Shown here piece by piece: positions 1 to 12,265 of a DNA stretch of 64,000 nt (position 1 is its first letter; every line of letters starts with the position of its first letter). Source of the stretch: Pardosa pseudoannulata. Taxonomy: Eukaryota > Arthropoda > Arachnida > Araneae > Lycosidae. The notes beneath the pieces are model-generated. The model had not been told where the DNA came from. It worked only from the letters and a program-made list of their open reading frames with translations, and did not search any database. The position numbers were made by a program, and so were the translations under genes. The stretch is taken from contig CM063508.1 of NCBI GenBank assembly GCA_032207245.1, positions 122,490,528 through 122,554,527 on the forward strand. Reading direction: 5' to 3'.

Positions 1-713
1 ATAAGGCAGCTATTTACATGTTCTTCAATAAAGTTGTTTTTTAGAAAGCTTTTAACTTAAACATCAGAAATCTATTTATAGCTCTTCAGAATTAATCTAC
101 TAGGGATCATTAGAGAACATTCTGCATTGTTTCTAGAAAATATTTGCCTGAAATCAGAATCGGAATTGAAAAAATGAAAATATCATTATATATGTCTATT
201 CATATATATTTATATACACACTGAACACTATATGTAACGATACTAGCTACTATAATAATGGTTCTTTAACTCTCAATTTATTTTATTAGTATGCTACCAG
301 TTATTTCTTTAATACAAATCACCAAAATGTTCAATAGTATTTTTAAGAATTATCTATTAATTTTTTAGCATGGTTTGCATACATAATTTTTAATTATAAA
401 TCTAAATGTAACCTAACTAATATTTTACTAATCATTACATGAGCATATTTCTTGATTTCTTGAAAACTCTCTCCTTGGGAATATTTTATAGGTCACTAAA
501 TTGTCTTTGTAGATAAATTTTGACGTTAAAATATATATATTATTGTTCATTTATATATATATTCTATGCATTTAAATTCAGCAGTTAAGTATGCTTAGAA
601 TTAATTTATTATTTAAGAATGTATACATTACAGACAAAATCATTTACGAGAAAATGCAATCGGACAGCAGATTAATGAAGCCGTATTTAACAATGAATAA
701 TATATAATAGAGA
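1..713. other. A+T-rich unique sequence, no gene
   Basis: No coding signal and no recognisable element. It contains short (AT)n runs near 530-560. It is the unique left flank of the 857-bp array, whose homology begins at about 714. Confidence 0.6.
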
Positions 714-3700
714 CATATATCAAACTTCCCTTAAATATTATATTATGCAGAACATATTTACATATTCTAGCTATAAACTCCGTAAAATTTCCTTTGAAAT
801 CCTTCATACTTTCTTTAGCACTCAATTTCACATCGAGAACCAAATGGACCCCCATCTATCGTGTATGAATATACGAAGCTTGAACATTCATTGTATCTTT
901 TATATCGTGTTTACGACTCATCAATCTTACTTATCTCAAAATACATCCTCTGTCAGGATCACTCTTATAGAATATACATTTCTGTTTGAAAGCGATATCT
1001 GCTTAAGCTCTACGATGATAGTGATTTTAGATGTGGTGCCTTATGATCAAAGAAAAACAACAGCTTTCTTTTAAAAGCATATTCCCCAATACTGTTTGAG
1101 AAAATGATTTTTGTTTTAGCAGAAGCAGGTTAATACGAAAATAATATATCTTGAGGCTCGTATGTTTTTATTGAAAACATTGAGGGTAGAGTATAATACC
1201 ATTCTAATCAATATAATAAAACGTCATTTACTTTTAAAGAAATAATGAAGTCTGACTTTGAAACATAAAAAATATAATATAAACTTTCTCTATTCAATGA
1301 TAAAGAATAAGTGTTTAATATACGTAAAGTTATCAGTTGAGATTAAGAAATAGAGCTAAAATCCTAAATCACTTAAATGAATTATTTTATAATATATATA
1401 ATCATGATGTATTAAGCACTGTGACATTTTCAGTATAAAGTCAAAATATATATCAATGAGAAACGAAATTATGTAATATTTAATTAAATTAATAATGTCT
1501 TCTGTCATCTTTTAGGTGTAAGTCATGATTATATTCTGAATTCTTTTTTTATTTTGTTTTTTATTTTGTACATATCTCAAACTTCTTTTAAATATTATAT
1601 TCTGCAGATCATATTTACATATTCTAGCAATAAACTCCGGAAAATTTCCTTTGAAATCCTTCATACTTTCTTTAGCACTCAATTTCACATCGAGAACCAA
1701 ATGGACCCCCATCTATCGTGCATGAATATACGAAGCTTGAACATTCATTGTATCTTTTATATCGTGTTTACGACTCATCAATCTTACTTATCTCAAAATA
1801 CATCCTCTGTCAGGATCACTCTTATAGAATATACATTTCTGTTTGTAAGCGATATCTGCTTAAGCTCTACGATGATAGTGATTTTAGATGTGGTGCCTTA
1901 TGATCAAAGAAAAACAACAGCTTTCTTTTAAAAGCATATTCCCCAATACTGTTTGAGAAAATGATTTTTGTTTTAGCTGAAGCAGGTTAATACGAAAATA
2001 ATATATCTTGAGGCTCGTATGTTTTTATTGAAAACATTGAGGGTAGAGTATAATACCATTCTAATCAATATAATAAAACGTCATTTACTTTTAAAGAAAT
2101 AATGAAGTCTGACTTTGAAACATAAAAAATATAATATAAACTTTCTCTATTCAATGATAAAGAATAAGTGTTTAATATACGTAAAGTTATCAGTTGAGAT
2201 TAAGAAATAGAGCTAAAATCCTAAATCACTTAAATGAATTATTTTATAATATATATAATCATGATGTATTAAGCACTGTGACATTTTCAGTATAAAGTCA
2301 AAATATATATCAATGAGAAACGAAATTATGTAATATTTAATTAAATTAATAATGTCTTCTGTCATCTTTTAGGTGTAAGTCATAATTATATTCTGAATTC
2401 TTTTTTTATTTTGTTTTTTATTTTGTACATATCTCAAACTTCTTTTAAATATTATATTCTGCAGATCATATTTACATATTCTAGCAATAAACTCCGGAAA
2501 ATTTCCTTTGAAATCCTTCATACTTTCTTTAGCACTCAATTTCACATCGAGAACCAAATGGACCCCCATCTATCGTGTATGAATATACGAAGCTTGAACA
2601 TTCATTGTATCTTTTATATCGTGTTTACGACTCATCAATCTTACTTATCTCAAAATACATCCTCTGTCAGGATCACTCTCATAGAATATACATTTCTGTT
2701 TGAAAGCGATATCTGCTTAAGCTCTACGATGATAGTGATTTTAGATGTGGTGCCTTATGATCAAAGAAAAACAACAGCTTTCTTTTAAAAGCATATTCCC
2801 CAATACTGTTTGAGAAAATGATTTTTGTTTTAGCAGAAGCAGGTTAATACGAAAATAATATATCTTGAGGCTCGTATGTTTTTATTGAAAACATTGAGGG
2901 TAGAGTATAATACCATTCTAATCAATATAATAAAACGTCATTTACTTTTAAAGAAATAATGAAGTCTGACTTTGAAACATAAAAAATATAATATAAACTT
3001 TCTCTATTCAATGATAAAGAATAAGTGTTTAATATACGTAAAGTTATCAGTTGAGATTAAGAAATAGAGCTAAAATCCTAAATCACTTAAATGAATTATT
3101 TTATAATATATATAATCATGATGTATTAAGCACTGTGACATTTTCAGTATAAAGTCAAAATATATCAATGAGAAACGAAATTATGTAATATTTAATTAAA
3201 TTAATAATGTCTTCTGTCATCTTTTAGGTGTAAGTCATAATTATATTCTGAATTCTTTTTTTATTTTGTTTTTTATTTTGTACATATCTCAAACTTCTTT
3301 TAAATATTATATTCTGCAGATCATATTTACATATTCTAGCAATAAACTCAGGAAAATTTCCTTTGAAATCCTTCATACTTTCTTTAGCACTCAATTTCAC
3401 ATCGAGAACCAAATGGACCCCTATCTATCGTGCATGAATATACGAAGCTTGAACATTCATTGTATCTTTTATATCGTGTTTACGACTCATCAATCTTACT
3501 TATCTCAAAATACATCCTCTGTCAGGATCACTCTCATAGAATATACATTTCTGTTTGAAAGCGATATCTGCTTAAGCTCTACGATGATAGTGATTTTAGA
3601 TGTGGTGCCTTATGATCAAAGAAAAAAACAACAGCTTTCTTTTAAAAGCATATTCCCCGATACTGTTTGAAAAAACGATTTTTGTATTAGCGTAAGCAGG

Positions 3701-4350
3701 TTAATTCGAAAATAATATATCTTGAGGCTCGTATGTTTTTATTGCAAACATTGAGGATAGGGAATAATTCGTTCCTAAACTATATAATAAAGTCACTTAC
3801 TTTTTAGGTAATCATGAAGTCTGAAGTTGAAATATAAATTTTTTTATTGAAATATAAGTTTTTTTTTATTTAATGATAAAGTTTAAGTGTTGAATATAAG
3901 TAAAGTTATCAGATGAGATTAAGAAATAGAGCTGAAATACTATATCACTTAAATAAATTATTTTATATTATGCATAAATATGATGCATTCTTGCATTAAT
4001 ACTTAATTTGACAAGATGTTTTTTTTCAAATATTTTTTAATTTCTGTTATTTTTCCATGTGTGTATAGATATTAGTTCTCTGTAAAATAAAAAAAAAATA
4101 TATCATTTTCCTTTTTTGAGATATTTAATGCCCGCTGTGGCAAACACTGATAATTATTTTATATATTTGTTATAAATATACATGTCCGTTGTAGCTCTCA
4201 GACTTACCCAAATTAAGCGCTAAGCACTGGGTAATTTTCAGTATAAAGTCAGAATATATATGAATGATAAATAAAATTATGTAATATTAAATTAAATTAA
4301 TAACGTCTTCGAAAATCTTTTAGGTTTAAGTCGTGATTATATACTAATTT
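714..4350. repeat. Tandem array, 857-bp unit, four copies
   Basis: The same landmark (CATCGAGAAC) occurs at 831, 1688, 2545 and 3400, giving spacings of 857, 857 and 855 bp. The two central units are almost identical. The first lacks the left part of the unit. The fourth diverges on its right side and carries about 190 extra bases at roughly 4005-4200 before homology resumes at 4205-4345. Open frames recur on both strands (125 aa on plus, 62-71 aa on minus), but only because the unit is repeated. They match no protein family I know, and on the minus strand a TAG stop directly precedes the ATG. I read the array as non-coding satellite-like DNA formed by recent unequal exchange; an unknown small protein is a weaker alternative. 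Confidence 0.9.
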
Positions 4351-5634
4351 CTTTTTTTTGTTGTTGTTTTGTTTTACTGTTGCAAAGTGATTAGTTTCGT
4401 GGTAAATATTTCAAAGCCTAATCCTCATTGAAGGCTGTTTACCAGCAATGGTTAAAATAATAATAATAATAATAATAATAACAATAACATATTTATAAAA
4501 ACACCTCTAATTATCAACTTAAAAATAACTAATAAAATATAATATACATAACGTTTTTCTCGCTTTTGAAGACGATTTTGTGTGTCGTAAAGATTTTAGG
4601 AAACTTTTTTTTTACATTTCAACTTAAAAGCCAAATACTGTATTTTGTAGTATAACTCTACAATACTTTGTGAAAAATGGCTGCGGAAATGGATCTATAA
4701 TTACGTAAATGTGCTTTAGATTCTAGATATATTTTAATATAAAAATAGACATACGCAAATATTAAAATTCTGTTTAAAATTAATGTTCCTAAATTTCACA
4801 CAAAGATATTTAATAAAGTTTTGAAAGAGAAAAATATCCCAATTGTAATTGAAAAATGAAATAAAATATCTTCCTAAGCTTACTGGAGCATACCAAGTTT
4901 ATCATGTTACTTTCCAAGTCTTTCTGGAGGCTGGTAAATGTTATCAAACACAAGTAACGATTCCAAAAGAAAACCCTATACAACATTTTTATTTCAACAA
5001 AAAAGCCATTTCGACCTGTTAGTTTTGTCAGTTAGAAAATAAAAAATGATTATTTTTATTATCGCCACTTAAATATTTATCTTCATGTATTACAAATTTC
5101 GATCATTAGAAGCCGGGTTCTTTTTACATAACGCTCTACAACATGCCATATTAAATTATGTTTTGAGAAACTTATGAGCTTATCATTTAAATCATGTTTT
5201 TTTTTACTTTTAAATCTCACATTACTATATTTTTTATAATAATAGATTACATTCTCTAGTAAGTGGGCTTGTATTTAATGGATTTTCTTTTCGAATAATA
5301 TACATAGATGACAGATGTGACATTTTCACATCTGAACGATATTATAAAGCTGTTATGGGACTGTATTTAGTTTTAAACTACAATTACGAGATTTGTCTAT
5401 CAAAATATAATATAGAAATTACAAGAATCTCTAGTAGCTTTTTATCATTTAAGTAATCACTTTAAGGGAATTCCTATTCTTTCGGTTTAAATTCTAGGGT
5501 AAAATTTTTGAGCTGTTGTTTCTATAGCTATTGTTTATAGCTGCTTTAACACAGCATTTACATTTTAAATTGTCTCTCTGAATACCATGAACAGGGATTA
5601 TGAACGATGGAGAAACTCAAAAGTGCTTCACTGA
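4351..5634. other. A+T-rich sequence with (AAT)n and a hairpin
   Basis: No gene is seen. An (AAT)n microsatellite lies at 4454-4488. A perfect 9-bp inverted repeat with a 5-nt loop lies at 5312-5334 (listed separately). Confidence 0.6.
5312..5334. repeat. Perfect 9-bp hairpin
   Basis: CAGATGTGA and TCACATCTG are exact reverse complements separated by CATTT. No T-run or gene is adjacent, so no function is assigned. Confidence 0.5.
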
Positions 5635-5635
5635 A

Positions 5636-5993
5636 GTTTGTTGTTGTAGATGTTTTTTCTCATACCCCTTGGAAAAACCAAGTATGATTAAGCCTGCAGG
5701 CTGGATGCTTCTTTCGTTTTAATGACCACCAGTAAGATCAAAGAATGACTCGTCGTTGTAGTAGGTCGTAAGGTATAAGTAGGTCGTCGTAATTTTGAGC
5801 AGGGGCCAATAGACCCATAGGCTTGGCTACCACCCCCATATGTATTAATTAAGAACCAGATATATTAATTCAGATTGTGACTACGAACATATTTTACGTG
5901 TACCTTACGTGCGGACCTTAGGCCTGCGAGGGTTCCGAAACCTCAACCTCTCAAATACAAGATAGTTGCCTTTGCCGACTGAGCCCCCGATAT
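5636..5993 (-). mobile_element. tRNA-derived SINE
   Basis: Read on the minus strand, the right end looks like a tRNA head. GGGCTCAGTCGGCAA resembles an A box, and GGTTTCGGAACCC about 35 nt further on resembles a B box, so it may be a degenerate internal RNA polymerase III promoter. A tRNA-unrelated body follows. It shares several blocks with the fragments at 19536-19690 and 20235-20458: a block around TAATTTTGAAGCA-GGACCC, a CACCCCCA block and a TTCGTTT block. Near the left end is a stem-loop (CTTGG, five bases, CCAAG at about 5669-5684), then an A-rich tail. The element encodes no protein and would depend on a LINE reverse transcriptase. I could not find clear target-site duplications. The family is not one I can name. 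Confidence 0.6.
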
Positions 5994-5995
5994 TT

Positions 5996-7654
5996 ACTTA
6001 TAGTTAATTGATAATTACTTATAATACGTGTTTCCATGATTACTAAAAGATATTTTCTTATTACTAGTAGTATTTTTGCATATACAATGACCATTTTGTA
6101 AATACAGTAAAAAACAATCATAAACATCCCAAATATAGGTAACAGCCAGGTAACGTAATTTCTTCATAGTAACCCAAAATGATAAATCTATCAAGAGTTG
6201 TTATTTTCCTAAGTAATTTAACTTGAGATATTTAAATTCATAATTAAAGTAACAAAGTACTGTGTGACTGACACATTCACCAATATAGAGGTACATTTAC
6301 ATACACATATCACATACATGTACGTATACAAGGTTTGTGAAACTATTAAAATTTTCATACGAAATAGAATTTATTCGAATGTATGCATCAATGATAAACT
6401 TCACTTTCTGGATTAGTTTTAAGATATACGAATCATATTTGGTGCGTGATTTGTATGAAAAATAGCATATCGTGTGCAAAAGGACACTTGGATCTCATGG
6501 GTGTAAATGAGTGGGCTCCTGTTTTCGCTCTGGTAATGTATAAGAAATGACGGAACACGGAAATTCAAAGACGTGACTTGAACTAAAATTCTACTGACAC
6601 CCGGTCTTTGCATGTATATGAGAAAAATGCCCGTGCAGAATGAAAATATTTTTTTACATATAATTGGTGTTTTATTCTAAGACGTAGGCAAAATATATTT
6701 TTTAAACTCTTAAGCGCTTTGTTGTAATTAATTGGTGTATAAGTCATGCCGTCAAAGAATTACCTGAAAACTATTACATATATTATTTTTACAATATAGA
6801 TCTCCTTTGTGACTCTCGTGCAGAGGCAGTCTTAACAAATTATGTGTCAAAAGAAAGATAATTTTTATGTTAGCAACGGAATTCAATTTTTAGTTTAGAA
6901 GTACGAAGAATTTAAATACATAAATTAGTTTATTTTCTTCAAATATAACCCTAATTGTTTTTTTATTTTTAATTTTTTCCTAGGTTCAGTCATCTGAGGT
7001 TTTACTTCCATACTATCTATCATATATATAATATTTTTTTGTGTAGGTAATTTTTATTGCTTTTGTATTCAAAAAATTACTTGACAATCAAAGTCTGAGA
7101 TAATAAATGTTTGTAATAATAGTAAATAATCTGTCTCTGTTATCCTACTAAACACATTAAATTCTACCCTGCAAAAAATTATCACATAATAAAGTTGAAG
7201 GCGATTAAGAATCACTTTTTACAAACTGCACTCCTATATTTTGTCAACAAAACTGGCACTGTGTGAATACGTTTAAACGTGGGTTCGACAGCCATTATTT
7301 AACAAACGAAGAATCGAAAAATAAAGATGGTCCAGGAGTAGTGACAAATAGTACTTTCAATTTCAATGTATTAACACATTATGTCAGGGTACATTTTGAA
7401 GCAGAATTGTACCGGGAACTGGCGTTTTGAGCGTAAATTTAGCTATTCAGTTAAATCTCAATAGATCGAAAATTGTTTAATTTTTACCAACTTTTCGTAT
7501 TTTATATTGAAATAAATAAACAAATATATAAATAGAAATATATAAATAACAACCATAAGAATTTGTAAACAAAAAATATATTTTTCAGTGGATAAATTTA
7601 GAATCTTATTCGTAAATATGAAAAATCAAATAGAAATAGTAGTATAAAGTTTTA
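5996..7654. other. A+T-rich sequence, no gene
   Basis: No supported gene. The part at 6420-6620 is less A+T-rich and holds a 64-aa minus-strand frame, but that frame shows no motif and could be part of an old repeat. Confidence 0.5.
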
Positions 7655-10600
7655 ATTTTTTCTAATTATGTTATATATAAACATTTTTACATTAAAAAAA
7701 TTGAAAGACCAGAACATTTGGCTTTTTTTTCCTGTATATGCCGTTATTTTTGTACCCACAAACAAACCACGTTTCTACACAAACCTGTACTATTTTGTGC
7801 CCCTCGCTCAAGTATCAATTGTCAGAAAACGTATTACTACGTGTCCCGAGCTCAAGTATCAATCGTCAGAAAAAAAACTAGTACGGGTCCCCCATACAAT
7901 ATGTTAAGAATGTTATAAAATGTGTTAATCACTTTTGCTAAAATGAGAACCAAATATTTTGACAATCAGATACCATGTTATTAATCTAACTTCTGAAATT
8001 TATTTTAATAATTCCCCCCCCCTTATGCAAGATTTTAATATTGTTCTTTCGTGATTCTTTTTTTGTTTTAAGCTACTGCTTTTATAATTAAATGAAGATG
8101 TGACTATTCATTCAGATATTATTCTATCTATACTGCTGTTTGTAGTTACATTAAGAATTTTATTACAGTAACGAACTTTGGTGTTCTTTCAGTTTACGTT
8201 GGTGAGAGAATTTGAATCGGTTGTTAATTTCCCAGGACGGTTAAGCGGATCATATTATGCAGATTATCATGTGTTTATTCTGATCATGGTGATGGGTTCT
8301 AAGTAATTGTATATGTGACCATGAACACTACCGAATATTTAGAACAAACAATTACTTTGTATACAATTTCAAATACAATTTCAATAGCTATTTAAATCTA
8401 CTAATTATTTATTTAAATTCCAGAATCGTTCCACGATGATTAGCAGGCTAAAATTTTAAGTATCATTTTTCGGAAACCCAACATGCTTTACCTAGTCGAC
8501 AAATAATGTTGTAACAATGCCTAAAATCTTTATACTTTAAAAAATTATAAAAAAATGAACAAGAACATTCAGCTTCGTTTTCTTGTATATGCTGTTATTT
8601 TTCTACCCACGAACAAACCATGTTTTTACACTAACCCATAGTAGTACGTGACTCGCGCTCAAGTATCAATCGTCAGAAAACGTACTAGTGTGTGTCCAGC
8701 ATACAATATGTTAAGAATTTTGTAAAATATGTTAATCCCTAAAATGCTATAATGAGAACCAAAATTTTGACAATGAGATACCATGTTATTCCGCTAACTT
8801 CCCAGATTAATTTTATTAATTTTCCCCCTCGGCAAGACAAATATTGTTCATTCGTGATTTTTTATTTTTGTTTTAAGCTACTGCTTTTATGATTAAATGA
8901 AGATGTGACTATTCATTCAGATAGTATTTTATTTATTCTGCTGTTTGTAGTTACATTGAGAATTTTATTACAGTAACGAACTTTGGTATTCTTTCAGTTT
9001 ACGCTGGTGAGAGAATTTGGATCGGTTGTTAATTTCCCTGGACAGTTAAGCGGATCATATTATGATGATTATCATGTATTTATTCTGATCATGGTTTTAA
9101 GTAATTGTATATGTGACCATGAGCATTACCGAAGATTTAGAACAAACAATTACTTTGTATGAAATACGATTTCAATAGATATTAGAATCTACTAATTATT
9201 TATTTAAATTCCCGAGTTGTTCCACGATGTTTAGCAGTCTAAAACTTTAAGTAGGATTTTTCTGAAACCCAGCATTCTTTACCTAGTCGACAAATAATGT
9301 TGTAATAATGCCTAAAATCTTCGTACTTTAAAATCGTATAAAAAATTTGAAAAACAAGAACATTCGGCTTCGTTTTCTTGTATATGCCTTTATTTTTGTA
9401 CCCATTAACAAACCATGTTTTTACACTAACCCATACTAGTACGGGATCAGCGCTCAAGTATCAATCGTCAGAAAACGTACTAGTACGTGTCCCGCATACA
9501 ATATGTTAAGAATATTGTGAAATATGTTAATCACTAAAATGCTATAATGAGAACCAAATATTTTGACAAAGAGATACCATGTTATTCTGCTAACTTCACA
9601 TATTTATTTTATTAATTTTTCCCCCTCTGCAAGACTTAAATATTGTTCATTCGTGATTTTTATTTTTGTTTTAAGCTACTGCTTTTATAATTAAATGAAG
9701 ATGTGACTATTCATTCAGATAGTATTTTATCTATACTGCTGTTTGTGCTTACATTGAGAATTTTATTACAGCAACGAACTTTGGCATTCTTTCAGTTTAC
9801 GCTGGTGAGAGAATTTGGATCGGTTGTTCATTTCCTAGGACAGTTAAGCGGATCATATTATGATGATTATCATGTATTTATTCTGATCATGGTGATAGGT
9901 TCTAAGTAATTGTATATGTGACCATGAACACTACCGAATATTTAGAACAAACAATTACTTTGTATTAAATACAATCTCAATAGCTATTAAAATCTACATA
10001 TTATTTATTTAAATTCCAGAATCGTTCTACGATGTTTAGCAGTTTGAATCTTTAAGTAGGATTTTTCTGAAACCCAACATTCTTTACCTAGTAGACAAAT
10101 AATGTTGTAATAATGCCTAAAATCTTCATACTTTAAAAAATTATAAAAAAATTGAAACACAAGAACATTCGGCATCGTTTTCTTGTATATGCCTTTATTT
10201 TTGTACCCACGAACAAACCATGTTTTTACACTAACCCATACTAGTACGGGATCAGCGCTCAAGTATCAATCGTCAGAAAACGTACTAGTACGTGTTCCGC
10301 ATATAATATGTTAAGAATTTTGTAAAATATGTTAATCACTAAAATGCCATAATAAGAACCAAATATTTTGACAATGAGATACCATGTTATTCCGCTAACT
10401 TCACAGATTTATTTTATTAATTTTTCCCCCTTGGCAAGACTTAAATATTGTTTATTCGTGATTTTTATTTTTGATTTAAGCTACTGTTTACATAATTAAA
10501 TGAAGATATGACTATTCATTGAGGTAGTATTTTATCTATACTGTTGTTTTTAATTACTTTGAGAATTTTATTGCAGTGACGAACTTTGCCATTCTTTCGG

Positions 10601-11614
10601 TTTACACTGGTGAGAGAATTTGGATCGGTTGGTAATTTCCCTGGACAGTTAAGCGGATCATATTATGATGATTATCATGTATTTATTCTGATCATGGTGA
10701 TGGGATCTAAGTAATTGTATATGTGACCATGAATACTACCGAATATTTAGAACAAACAATTACTTTGTAGGAAATACAATTTCAATAGCTATTTAAATCT
10801 ACTAATTTTCTATTTAAATTCCAAAATCGTTCCACGATATTTAGCAGTCTAAAACTTTAAGTAGGATTTTTCTGAAACCCAACATTCTTTACCTAGTCAG
10901 CAAATAACGTTGAAATAATGACTACAATTGTCATACTTTAAAAAATTATAAAAAATTGAAAGACAAGAACATTCGGCATCGTTTTCTTGTATATGCCTTT
11001 ATTTTTGTACCCACGAACAAACCACGTTTTTACACTAACCCGTACTAGTATGTGACCCTCGCTCAAATATCAATCGTCAGAAAACGTACTAGTACGTGTC
11101 CCGCATACAATATGTTAAGAATGTTGTAAAATATGTTAATCACTAAAATGCTATAATGATAACCAAATATTTTGACAATGAGATACCATGTTATTCCGCT
11201 AACTTTACAGATTTATTTTATTAATTCTTCCCCCTCGGCAAGACTTAAATATTGTTCATTCGTGATTTTTATTTTTGTTTTCAACTACTGTTTTTATAAT
11301 TAAATGAAGATATAACTATTCATTCAGATAGTATTTTATCTATACTGTTTTTTGTAATTACTTTCAGAATTTTATTGCAGTAACGAACTTTGGTATTCTT
11401 TCGGTTTACGCTGGTGAGAGAATTTGATCGGTTGGTAATTTCCCAGGGCAATTCAATTTATCATACTATGATGATTATTATGTATTTATTCTGATTATGG
11501 TGTTTGGTTCTAAGTCAGTGTATATGTGATCATGAACATTACCGAATATTTAGAACAATCAAGTACTTTGTATGAATACAATCTTAATAGCTGTTATAAT
11601 CTACTAATTATTTA

Positions 11615-12117
11615 CACTCAAGAGACAAAACTTTAAGACAACCTGTCAATAACGAGTTGGCCCACCTTTGGCGCACAACACAGCTTCAACCCACCTTGGC
11701 ATGGATATCACAAGTCCTTGGTAGATGTCCGGAGACAGATTGGACCAGATGTTTAAGCAACGGTTACGCAAATCCGAGATATTGCGAATGGGTGGTCTTT
11801 GAACTCTGAGCTGCCGTCCCATCACATCCAAAATGTTTTCTATCGGATTGATATCTGGTGAGTTAGGCGGCCAGGGCATTATCTGGAATTCAGCATCATG
11901 TTAATGGAACAACTCCAACACAAAGCCTTGTGACACAGGGCCTTATCCTGTTGGAACATTCTATTTCCATCTGGAAAAACAGAGGCTATGTAAGGGTGCA
12001 ACTGGTCTCTGAAGCAGCAGTTAAATACCACTTCCCCCTAATCACGTGCCTTCCACGTCATCCAGGAGAGTTCATTGTAAAATGTAGGGATGGTCATAAT
12101 GTTTTGGCTATTGAGTG
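11615..12117 (-). mobile_element. Internally deleted Tc1-family element (503 bp)
   Basis: The ends are imperfect terminal inverted repeats, matching at 22 of the first 27 positions: CACTCAAGAGACAAAAC on the left, and CACTCAATAGCCAAAAC read in from the right. TA dinucleotides flank it at 11613-11614 and 12118-12119, the standard Tc1/mariner target duplication. The four other copies of the host array show the empty site at the same place. Compared with the longer relative at 51990-53145, about 700 bp of the 5' two thirds of the transposase gene is missing. It therefore looks like a non-autonomous derivative, mobilised only if a transposase was supplied in trans. Confidence 0.92.
11646..11879 (-). 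pseudogene. Tc1 transposase, C-terminal remnant
   Basis: The frame opens with MPWPPNSPDINPIENI, the family signature that contains the third catalytic acid of the DD34E triad (E of NPIE). It ends with CAKGGPTRY before a stop, 31 bp from the element end. Upstream, at about 11920-11990 in another frame, are remnants of the second catalytic block: QQDKALCHKA where the family usually reads QDNAPCHKA, so the D is kept but the neighbours are changed. The N-terminal DNA-binding domain and the first catalytic D are deleted. It cannot encode an active enzyme. Confidence 0.92.
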
Positions 12118-12265
12118 TATTTAAATTCCAGGATCGTTCCACGGTGTTTAGCAGTCTTAAAATTTACATAGGATATTTCTGAAACCCAACATACTTCACC
12201 TAATTGGCAAATAAGGTTGCAATTATGCTTAAAATCTTCATACTTTAATAACATTTTTATACATT

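Larger units (their letters stand above)
7655..12265. repeat. Tandem array, unit about 800 bp, five copies
   Basis: The landmark TACCCAC followed by AACAAACCA recurs at about 7752, 8603, 9398, 10203 and 11007, with spacings of 851, 795, 805 and 804 bp. Each copy also has the blocks TTTACGCTGGTGAGAGAATT and CGGATCATATTATG. The copies differ by scattered substitutions and small indels, so this array is older than the one at 0.7-4.3 kb. The last copy is interrupted by a Tc1 derivative at 11615-12117 and then resumes with ATTTAAATTCCAGGATCGTT. Short frames of 72-85 aa occur in some copies but are not conserved through the array, which argues against coding. Confidence 0.9.

Noticed and set aside
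1745..1780. Hammerhead ribozyme in the 857-bp unit (minus-strand TTGATGAGTCGTAAACACGA)
   Set aside because: It has a TGATGA-like word and a possible short stem, but lacks the required C at the start of CTGATGA and the GAAA after the stem.
745..3670. Four similar plus-strand frames of 109-134 aa and minus-strand frames of 62-71 aa in the 857-bp array
   Set aside because: Similarity follows from the tandem repeat itself. There is no family match, an in-frame stop directly precedes the minus-strand ATG, and units differ by non-coding-like changes.
5900..5993. Functional tRNA gene
   Set aside because: The A- and B-box resemblance is degenerate, the cloverleaf does not close, and the sequence continues into a repeated SINE body.
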